Positions 35,346 to 46,300 of a stretch of DNA of 64,000 nt are shown here, piece by piece. Position 1 is the first letter of the stretch. Every line of letters starts with the position of its first letter. The notes beneath the pieces were generated by a model that was not told the origin of the DNA, did no database searches, and saw only the letters and a program-made list of their open reading frames with translations. The stretch comes from Scatophagus argus (Eukaryota; Chordata; Actinopteri; Scatophagidae), in assembly GCF_020382885.2 (NCBI RefSeq), contig NC_058501.1:868001-932000 (forward strand). Reading direction: 5' to 3'. The position numbers and the translations under genes were made by a program.

Positions 35346-36480
35346 CAGCCATTGTTAGGATTACTCACGCCAGTTCCAAGGGACTTGCATCAATAATACA
35401 TTGTTATCAATTTACTGCTTGCTGCTGTACGTTGGTGCTTGGAAGTACCAAGAGGTACTGGTTCTCCATTGTTTGGGTGGCAATATCTCATTGAGGCGCC
35501 AACAGCGTATAATCTATTTGGCCTATGTGACCTTGTCATGCATAACAGTGCGTGACACTGATATCTGTATATATATGACTACTATCGAAAGCCACTGAGA
35601 ATTGATGTTATGTGATGTTTCATTCTCCCATTCTCCCATAAGTTCTTCCAGTAAGGTACTTTGTGACTTAGCTGGGGTAATCAACCAGGGGGTTGCAAGG
35701 TATCCAGCTTTGTCATTATCTTCATTCTCAGGTCAGCTGCCCTGGTGCTCAGGGACTCTGTGTCTGTTATCTCGGTTTTCGAAGCATCCATATTTACCCG
35801 AACCTCTGCATGTGTCCCTTCTCTCTGGGATTGCTTGTATAGTTGCATTCCAGCAAATCCCTACTTTCAGCTCTTGTCCATAAATGCCTTGTTCAAGTAG
35901 CCCATTTCTTATCGGGATGGTTATCCCTAATATTTTGCATAATATGCTTTAGTATGCTGCACTGTTTTGTATTTTAACATGTCTGCGACCAGTGACTCAC
36001 TGTATTGCAGTCTATCTGTGTAAATTGATCGAACTGAAAATGTTTATCTTTCAAACCAAAATCCTCTGCTTCCTCTGCTCAAATTTCATATTAGAAGATT
36101 AAAAAGCCACATTTCAAATGAAAAGGTAAGATAGACTTTTTTTAGGAGAATTTAGGAGAATGCCTGTGTAGTGAATGTAACTACAGCAAGTCTGAGAAAA
36201 TGGAAATGCGTCACTGAAAAAGTTGTTTCAAACGCAGTTCTCAGTTGAGTTTGAAGTTTTCTGTTTAATTAGAGCAGATACATTGTTAAACAAATTGATT
36301 GTTTCTTGAAAATATGGCCATTATGGTCATTCTACAATCATTACTCATACAAAGATTCCCTCAGAAAACATAAGTCAGTAAATTAACACTATGTCAACAA
36401 AACATCATACTGACTGCAAAATCATGTTCGATGATAAAAACAACAAAATGAGCACATAAGCGTGAGTGTGTAAGTATGCC
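35346..36480. other. Spacer between the novel gene and naga, nothing recognised
   Basis: Short frames only, with no splice-supported exon. No repeat was identified with confidence. Confidence 0.4.
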
Positions 36481-36505
36481 ACTCTTCTGCATGTTTCCTG
36501 TTTCA

Positions 36506-36566
36506 TCACATGACACAGAGCAGTCACCTGACATCAGTTTACCTTAACAGGAAGTTAGATAAAAAT
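36506..36566 (+). promoter_or_regulatory. naga: Probable naga promoter: M-box, CLEAR-like E-box and TATA-like box
   Basis: TCACATGA (36506-36513) is a perfect M-box, the site bound by MiT/TFE factors. GTCACCTGAC (36523-36532) differs by one base from the CLEAR consensus GTCACGTGAC of lysosomal genes. GATAAAAAT (36558-36566) could be a TATA-like box. The likely first exon follows at about 36590. That these act on naga is inferred from position and from the known TFEB control of lysosomal enzymes. Confidence 0.4.
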
Positions 36567-36589
36567 CCAGGAAAAAGACGAGGCAGTAA

Positions 36590-36651
36590 GTGCAACCACA
36601 ACACTGACGCCAACACTCTTTAGATGAGCATTTTGCAAGTGGAAGCTTCAG
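36590..36651 (+). other. naga: Probable first exon of naga (5' UTR, possible upstream start)
   Basis: It ends at CTTCAG|GTAAAC. The next usable acceptor is TTCTTCTTTTAG before 39297. An ATG at 36624 stays in frame across this join, giving ten extra residues (MSILQVEASE) before the main Met at 39299. Its context is weak (T at -3), whereas the second ATG has G at -3 and +4 and opens directly into a signal peptide, so the upstream ATG is probably little used. The exon start is a guess from the TATA-like box. Confidence 0.4.
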
Positions 36652-39296
36652 GTAAACAGGTAGGACTTTGTAATTTTTGTCGAGCTGGTTTGTCACTAAC
36701 GTCTAGAAAAAAACTTTGCATAGACATTACTCACAGTTTTACTGCTCTGTGTGTGTGCGTGTCAGCAAATTGGAACTCAGCTGCTCGAGTGTTCTTTGTC
36801 TTCCTCTTTACTTCTAGCCAAGGTATAAAATTACACATGATTCTAGCTGTAATGAGGAGACAAAGCATATTAGCATAGGGTTTGTTCATGTGACACACAT
36901 TATTCAAGGAGTTGCTAATAAAATAATTTGTTTTGGTCTATCTAAAGAGCTGAGGGGTATTCCATCAAGGTGGATGAAAGAAAATTCTTTCTTACAAAAT
37001 TTAGCTCTGTTCCATTACTGTGACGTATAAGAGTCCCTTCTCAGTAACCAAAGTAACTTATGCTGCTGTACTAGTCTACTTCCTGAAAGGCTTACTATCA
37101 AACTTACTTTAGCTGTGTGTCAAAAAATGTTTCATGGACATAAACAGAATCCCAAAAGACAGTTCTGTCACTGTGTTATCATGCCACCATGTCCATTTGA
37201 AAAGTTCTGACCTTTTTCTCAGAAGCTTGTATTCACGTATTAAAAAATATCAATAATATTAATAATAATTCATGCAAGCTGATGATGTCTGTATATAGAT
37301 TGGGCATCCTGTGAGAGAGAAAATGTGTCACAAAGTAGCTGATTATGAAGTTGAATAGTTACCTTCTTCCTGGCTGACATGGGCCTACTTGTTGTTCCTG
37401 TCATGACATTCTGCAAGGCGGCATGTGTAATGGAGTTGAAAGAGATTATTACCCTGGCTGACCTGTTTTTTGGTTCTTTCACTGGGATAGCCAGCGAGTT
37501 TAAGTAAGCATGAACGACACCTAGTGGTTGACTGTGGTGTGTTTGCTGTCTCGGGTTGATGTGTGTTACCATCGTACTCACTCTACACCACACCACTCTA
37601 TGACAAGTACCTCAGCTGTCGCTGCTCTGACTGCATGCAGGTATTGTGTGTCCTCAACCATCATTTCCACATTACACATTAAAAGTGGCCGGACAACTAA
37701 TCTTGTTGTCAGTCATTTAACACAATGCAAGCAGCAACTGCTATGGTTACACGTAATTTGTAGAATGTAGGCAGATGCAAAAGCTTTTACATTTGGTCTT
37801 ACACCTAGATTCAACCTCAGAGAGGTTTCACACATCTCGCTGAATTATACTGTTGATACATTAAAAGTTGATGTTAAAGCAAACCAGGCTTTTTCACTTA
37901 AACACAGATTCCACCAGACACCTTGATGGAACATCTTAGCTAGAACCTGTTTCAGAAAGTTGACTAATCCTGAAAACAAAAACTGTAAGTTTTTGGTTCT
38001 AGAACAACTTATCAGAATTAGTTCTATCAAGTTAAGTGCATGCATTGGGAATGAAAAATAATGAGTGAAAATAATTCATCATGGCAATGCGGATGAACAT
38101 TGTGATCCACTGGACCTAGAAATATGAAGGCATGCTAATGCAGACCTCCAGATCCTGACCTTCTGGGTAAGACACCCTGGAAGGTGAACTTTGGCAAGTG
38201 GTCATGATGGCCTTACTTTTGAACCAGTGTAACCATGTCATCTCAACAGCTGCTGAAAGGGAGTAGCCATTTTCAAACATTTGAACAGTAACTTTGACCT
38301 AAGTCACAGTCCTTACTTGCTGGACAAGCAATAAGCACTTTTGAGTTTATAACTCATTTTGGATCCACAAAAGACCTGGATTTACAAGGCAAGACACACC
38401 TACAATTCACCAGCCGAGTGACTGTCAAGGAAAAACAATGTCTGGGCAAAGATTGGATTTATTGTTGTGTGAGCTGCTTATTGCTAAGTTAATGGATCAC
38501 CGAGTCCAGTTCATTGCAAAATACTGTGAAGTATTAGCGACTGCTGCTTATTTCTAGTCTGATTTTTTTTTTTTTTTTTTTTTTGTAAAATGCATGAAGT
38601 TTAAATCATTTCATTTAATTACATTACATTAATGCTCTTACTTTTGTTGATAAGAATAAGTGGAATAACACCAGATGAGGTGCCCATAATCAGGAATTAA
38701 TGGACGATGCAGAGGCCATTATGGACACTTTCATTGGGCGGTGTCTCTACTTAGATTTGTGTCTGTATTGAATGCTGGCTTACACGCAGATTCCTCAGAT
38801 TCTCTAGATTGTTTGATGACATATGAATGGTAGATGGTTAAATCTTAAATTTCTTGTAACTGTACATTGAGAAACAGTCTTAAACTATTTGTCCATGCAG
38901 TTTTGCACTTGGTGGTGAACCTCGCCCCATTCTTGTAGAGCACGACTGAACCTGTCAAGGATATTCCTTTATTACCCAATCATGATTCTGTCACCTGGTA
39001 CTTATGAACCTGTTGATGTTGATGAGGTGAAACATTAAATATATTATCATTGTACTACAAATTATCACTTAAGGTTTTCATTGATGTTTTCCATAGCAAC
39101 CAATTTTTTTGGAATCATGGCTAAGTTGTGAGTTTATATGCAACGTTGCACTAGCAACTGAGGGGTAAAACTGAAAGCAGCTGCTGTGTCAGTGGCTACA
39201 GTCATGAAAGCATTTAAAATGTCATTTGATGGGTAAGCACTGAAATATATATATATATTATAATAAAATATATAATATGCACATTTCTTCTTTTAG
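36652..39296. other. naga: naga first intron
   Basis: About 2.6 kb of AT-rich sequence with a T18 run near 38567 and an (AT)n run near 39246. No exon or recognised element was seen. Confidence 0.4.
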
Positions 39297-39298
39297 AA

Positions 39299-42200
39299 AT
39301 GGGGCCTTTAGTAACCAAGCTGATTGCCCTGATCTCACTGACTGCAGCCCTAGACAACGGGTTGCTGAAGACTCCACCTATGGGATGGATGGCCTGGGAA
39401 CGCTTCCGCTGTGATATTGACTGCAAAGATGACCCAGAGAACTGCATCAGGCAAGATCAATTGGGATATTTTTCTGGTTTAGCTTGCCATGGATATTTTG
39501 ATCAAAGATACCTGAAAGGTTAATCAATCAAAGCAGTAACAAAGAGATTACAGTCAGACATGTTGGGGGACAGGAAAAAGATGGGACTGATACTTTGTTA
39601 AAGTAGGAAACAGCTCAGTGACGTCTTTCTGTTTCTGCAGTATAAACCTGAGTTGTGACTGGGGCTGTTGGGCTCGAACAGTAAATTGTGATTTTTGTCA
39701 AACCTTATGCTAAAGTGCTTGAAGAGTGAGTGCTCGACACCCATGCCAGCCTTACACTGCAATGACTGATCAAGACAAAGTTTTGACATAAAAGAACAGA
39801 CAGTTTTGAAAGTGAATAATAGTAATAATATAGTAGTGCATAAACTAAACTTTTTCTTAAATGTTTACTTCCACAATACCAGAAAGAAGGGTTGAATTTT
39901 TACATGATATATTAGGTTTAGCAACATAATAGTCATCCAACAGCCAATACACAATCCTCTAAATATGTTTTAATCTGCACTTAGATTTAGATAATAACTG
40001 GATGTCTTATGGATTTTTGGAGAATTCCTTTCTGGAAATATTGGCATGAAGCATGAAATTAGTCAGATTCATGAACGCTGATTTATAGCCATACAACACA
40101 CGTATTTATTATGTTGCTGTAGTCGTATCTGTAGGTAAAAACTCATTACATTCATCACGGTTGAGCAGGGATGGACAGAAAGAAACCAGTGACCCATAGC
40201 TGCTTTTGTCTTCTGCGGAGATAATATGGGCATGTGTCCATATAGCAGAGTGCATTCAAGAGTTTTGGCGGAGACATAAATGCATTATAAATGGCCACAA
40301 GGTGGTGCTATTGACATAAAGATAATCAAGCCTGCTTTGACAAATAACTTAATGTTCCACTATATTTGTTTGAAATCTATTTTTTCAAAGAGCAAATAAT
40401 GAAGATAGTGTTACAGAAATGACATATTTTAACTTTTGTCTCTTCTGTCCATTTTGTCTTCAGGGAGGAGCTGTTCAGGGACATGGCTGACCGGTTGGCT
40501 GAGGACGGCTGGAAGGAACTGGGCTATGAGTATGTAATCATAGATGACTGCTGGATGTCCATGCTGAGAGATAAACAAGGCAAGCTGCAGCCTGAACCCT
40601 CCAGGTTAGTCTACTTCCCTCACTGCTCATTCGAAATGTCTGTGTTCTGTTAACACTCATTACTGTGCAGTTATTTATCTTTAGGTCAAAGTCAGTTCAG
40701 TTATTCTGATGACCTCCTGAAATATGCTTTTAAAAATTCAGATCAGAACAGAACAGAATCTGTAAAGTTGAGTTGGCTGTAGTTCAGCCGCCAATTTCCA
40801 TTGATGGGCAGATCTAACAGTTGCCAGTCATTGGTCTAAAAAATAATAAAATATTTTCTTCTGATTTTCTCAGAACTTCCTCCTAATTCTTTATTAAGTG
40901 TGTATTAGGATCAGGTGAACCAAAGAATGTTTAATTTATATAAATGGTAATAAGATATCTAAAGATCCTTTATCCATTAATCCATGATCCATTAATCTAA
41001 CAAGCACAAAAGATAAATTCACTTTTCCAGGTTGGAAACTCTTGTGTTACTTGTTAATTGTTTTGTTAGCTGAACTGTTTGAGCACGTTTTTCAGAAGGG
41101 ATTCTTCCTTATTGGAGTTCTGGAGTTATTGTTTGTTGTTTTTTGTTTTTGTTTTTGTTTTTTTCTAAATATGAGAGTTAACAGATAGATAACAGAAGCA
41201 CTTGTATGTCAATAATTTAATTTAATTTATTTTTATTTTTATTTATATAGCACCTTATACAATCAAAATTGTCTCTAGGTGCTTTACAGAGACCCACAGC
41301 CTGAACCCCCGAGCAAGCAGACAGTGGCAAGGAAAAACTCCCTTTTAACAGGGAGAAACCTTGAGCAGGACCCGACTCACAAGGGAGAACTATCCTGCTG
41401 ATAGTCGGTTGGGTGAAGGGGGAGAAGAAGAAGTAGACAGGACAGAAAGGATGAAAGAGAGAGAGAGAGAGAGAGAGAAACATACATGCAATAAACATCA
41501 TAAATTACAAGGACAATAGTGTAACCATGTATGGAGACATGTGAATGTATGCAAAAAAACAAAAAAACAAAATACATGTATGCTGACTGACCTAAACTCT
41601 GGGGTCATGTTTTATTGCTCCTTAAAGTAACATTTTGTCCTTGCCTTTCTTCAGATTCCCAGGGGGCATTGCGAAACTGGCGAGGTATGTTCATGACCGT
41701 GGACTAAAGCTGGGCATCTATGCAGACATGGGCACTTCTACATGTATGGGATTCCCTGGCACCACACTGGATAAAATCGAGATTGATGCTCAGACCTTTG
41801 CTAGCTGGGGGGTAGACTATCTGAAGTTTGATGGCTGTTCCTCAAATCCTGTAGAACAAATGTTGGGTAAGGGATTCTGCTAACTTATTGAAAAAACAAA
41901 CACTCACTTTAGCACAACAAGCCACAAGAGATGTTGGACCACCCATTATGTGTTTTCTTGTGTCGCACAGGTTATCCACTGATGTCCAAAGCTTTGAATG
42001 CTACAGGCAGACCTATGGTCTACTCATGTAGTTGGCCTGTTTATATGGGAGGACTTCCACCTCTTGTGAGTGTCAACACTGCATCACTGTCAAAATAAGT
42101 TGTTGGGTGTTTGGGATTTGGATAGAAATCTACCAGTCTTGTAAAACAAGAACGTGAATGCAGTGACACCACTAAAACAAAAAAACTTTTTGAAACAAGT

Positions 42201-43356
42201 TTATTTATTTATACTGAAAACTTTTTTTTTTGTTGTTAATTCTAGTACTGACCAGACCAGAAATGTAGCTCTATATGAATGGCAGTGTTGTGATATTTTT
42301 ATTAGCACTATTTAAGTCTGTTTCCCTGTACCTACCAGGTAAACTACTCTCTGCTGGGGGATATTTGCCACATGTGGAGGAATTACGATGATATCCAGGA
42401 CTCATGGGACAGTGTTCAAGGCATCATTGAGTGGTTCTCCGACAACCAGGACGTTTTGCAGCCAGTTGCAGGACCGGGACGATGGAATGACCCTGACATG
42501 GTAAGATGGATTTGTCATCAGTGACAAATTGCTAAATAATAATTCCACATTATCAATACCTTAAGACATGACACAACTGGTTACCTTATTTCAAACCAGA
42601 GTAGTTTTCTTTCCCGAATTTTTTTGTGTTTGGTTTGTTTGGGTTCCATAGTAATGTGGTTACATTTGAAAATTCATAATCAGCTGTTTAGGCCTTCTCT
42701 CCACTCTAACTTGTTGTGTGTCATAGCTAAAGATGGTGCTTTCAGAAGTTCTGGATGAGTCTCAAAAGATAGTAAACTACAATTACTGTCACAGATGATT
42801 ATGTGCTGGGTGGTATTGTTAAAGAACCTCATGTTGTCTTCCTTCTCAGCTCTTCTGTGCCTTACTGTGTATTTATTGCAGACAACTCATTTCTTTGATG
42901 TTTCATAATGCCTCATATACCTCTGATACCTCTCCCTAGCTCATCATTGGAAACTTTGGTCTCAGTGTGGACCAGGCCCGCTCTCAAATGGCTCTGTGGG
43001 CTATACTGGCTGCACCGCTCATTATGTCTAATGACCTTCGAAACCTGGACAACAACGCTAGGGCCATCCTGCAAAACAAAGTGGCCATTGCCATCAACCA
43101 GGACCCCCTGGGTTTCCAGGGAAGACGCCTGTTAAAGGTCATTATCAATACTAAGAATATGCACTTAGAATACTTAGTTTATCTACAGTGAACAAACAAT
43201 GCCAGGAAATAATGTACACAGCAATACAGCAATGTAAACAATGTTGAATGAACCAGAGAGGGGGAGTGAATTTTTGGCTATTGGAGTAATTGTTTGACAC
43301 CTTGAAAATGAAGGAATTTGTGTTTAAAGAGTGGGATCTTATTTTGCTTTGTTTAC

Positions 43357-43396
<40 letters not shown>

Positions 43397-46300
43397 TGTG
43401 TGTTTGGACACATTGTTCAGGAGAAGAGTCATATTGAGGTTTACTGGAGGCCTTTGTCTAATTCAGCCAGCGCCCTTGTGTTCCTAAGTCAAAGGCAAGA
43501 TATGCCCTACCTCTACCACACCTCTCTGGCTAAACTCAACTATACTGCTGACAACTACGAGGTTTGTACAGCCTATATGTCTTACCCTGTGTATTCACCA
43601 TTGTACTTAAATTATTAGTTGATAAACTGATGTTTAAACTTACGTTGGTTCACAAAAATGAATGAACAATTTTTGTTTCACACTCCAATATTTTTGGGAA
43701 GACAGAATTGTCTCGCCAGTATTTTATGTATTCATTCGCAGCAACTTCGGAGTACAGTCATAAATCGTTTAGGCTTGCTTTTAATGTGATGCTCTCCTTC
43801 TGACCTGGTTCAACAGCACCTTGACATCCCAACAGCATCATGCATTGTAAAGTAGTGTAATGTATTGTAATGTGTTCAGCAGCAGATATGACCGCTTCAC
43901 TTGAGCACACCTTGTGAGAATTCTAGCTAGTTGTTTTTTGTTTTTTTTTTAATACTCTTGACAGAGTTTACTGGATAACAATGTAAACAACCTGTGCTTA
44001 TGTCACAGTGTCAGTGGTGAGTTTATCAGAATGAGAATACTTTATTGATCCCTGGTGGAAATTGGGTTTGTTACAGTTGCACCAACCAAGATTAGAAACC
44101 CTCTATTATTATGGGAAATGTCCGTTACCTCTCCAATAAGACCGACGAGCTTACAGCACTGATCCGGCTGCAGAGGGAGTACAGGGAGTGCAGCCTTATG
44201 TGTTTTACTGAGACCTGGCTGAATGGACTGATACCGGACTCCGTGGTTTCTCTGGACAGATTTAAACTTGACTGTAGAGTGGTGGACAGTGGTAAGCGGA
44301 AAGGTAGGGCTGGTAGTGTTTACTTTATTTCCTTTCCTTTGTTTACCTCCCCCACTCGGACGCTCTGATCACTTTCTTGTTCAGGTGTTCCCTGAATACA
44401 CACCCAGGGTGAGAAGAGAGCCTGCACAGAAGAAGTCTGTGAAAGTGTGGACTGATGAGGCCAGTGAGAGACTGACCACAAAGCACAGACTGGGAGACGC
44501 TTTACAACTCTCATGGTGATGACATCAATGGCCTGACCAACTGCATCACAGACTATATCAACTTCTGCTTGGAGAACACTTTACTAACCCAGAGAGTACC
44601 CCTGAGCTTAAAGCCCTGTTGAACCAGAAGAAGAGGGCTTTCTTGTCTGAGTGGAGCAGAAGAGATTTCAGTGTGAACTCAAGTACACAATAAGGCGGGC
44701 CAAGAACAGCTACAGGAAGAAGCTGGAGGAGTGGCTGGAGCAGAACAACACAAGAGAGGTGTGCAGGGGCCTGAAGACCATCTGAGGACATGGACAGAGT
44801 GGAGCCAGAGGGACAGCTGAAGGCAACCAGTGCTGGACAAGTGAATTAAACCTGTTTTTCAACAGATTTAATTCCAACCCCATCCGCTCTGCCTCCCCAT
44901 CTTCAACCTGAGCCTCAATCTGAAGAGGGTCCCTGTCCTGTGAAAGACCTCCTGTGTGGTTCCAGTTCCTAAGACTGCACACCCCAAGGAGCCAAACCAC
45001 TACAGGTCTGTCGCCTTGACCTCCCACCTGACCCATGGAGAGGCTCATCCTCAGCCACCTTCACTCTGTGTTGAGCACAGCGATGGACACGCTGCAGTTT
45101 GCCTACAGGCCAAACATCGGGGTGGATGACGCTGATGACAGGTAGATATCATCTACCTGCTGCACCAGGCGCTGACTCACCTGGAGAATGCCGGGAGCGC
45201 TGTGAGAATCATGTTTTTTGACTTCTCAAGAACATTCAACACAATTCTGATGCTGCTGAGAGGGAAGCTGGAGAGAGCAGGTGTGGACGGACATTTGGCT
45301 GCTTGGATCATCAACTACCTCACCAACAGGCCACAGTATGTGAGACTGCGTAACTGTGTGTCTGAGGTGGTGGTCTGCAGCACGGGAGCCCCCCAGGGAA
45401 CAGTACTCTCACCTTTCCTCTTCACCCTCTACACTTCGGACTTCACCTACAACACCAGCAGATGTCACGTCCAGAACTTCTCTGATGACTCAGTCATTGT
45501 TGGCTGTGTGTCTGAGGGGAATGAGACAGAGTACAGATCAGTCATTGTGGACTTTGTGGACTGGTGTGAGTGCAACCACCTGTGCTTAAACACCAGTAAA
45601 ACAAAGGAGAAGGTGATTGTACACTACCACATACACCGGTGAACATCCAGGGCTCGGACACTGAGATGGTGGACACACATCACATAACACCGATGCCCTG
45701 TACAAGAAGTCGCCTCCACCTTCTGATGAGACTGAGGTCCTTTGGAGTGTGCAGGCCCCTCCTAAGGACTTTTTATGACTCTGTGGTAGCCTCTGTTATT
45801 CAGTATGCTGTGGTGTGTTGGGGACCGGGCAGGACGGACCGGGACAGGAAGAGACTGAACAAGCTGGTCAGGAGGGCCAGCTCTGTCCTGGGCTGCCCTC
45901 TGGACTCGGTGGAGGAGGTGGGTGAGAGGAAGACGTTAGCCAAGCTGACATCCATCATGGACAACACCTCTCACCCTCTGCATCAGACAGTGGAGGCTCT
46001 GAGCAGCTCCTTCAGCGCTGACTGCTACACCCTCAGTGGAGCTACCGCAGGTCTTTCATTCCCACTGCTGTTAGACTGTAATTCAATTGAATTGAATTCA
46101 GTTCAGTTCTCATTTCTTACCTTATGTGGATATGTATATAGCTGTATATTGTACAGTGTTTACTTGAAAACTGTTAATTTATTAACTCTTTATATTTTTG
46201 GAACTGTGAATTTCCCTGCTGTGGGGTCAGTTAAGTTCATCTTATCTTATCTTATCTTATCTAGAATATAAAATAAACATAAAATAAATCTAAAAAGTAT

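Noticed and set aside
35401-35883. Short plus frames between the novel gene and naga
   Set aside because: No motif, no splice support, and no link to either neighbour.
43290-43618. Extended frames with poly-CV before naga exon 7
   Set aside because: The part before 43421 is intron and GT repeat; only 43421-43561 is exon.
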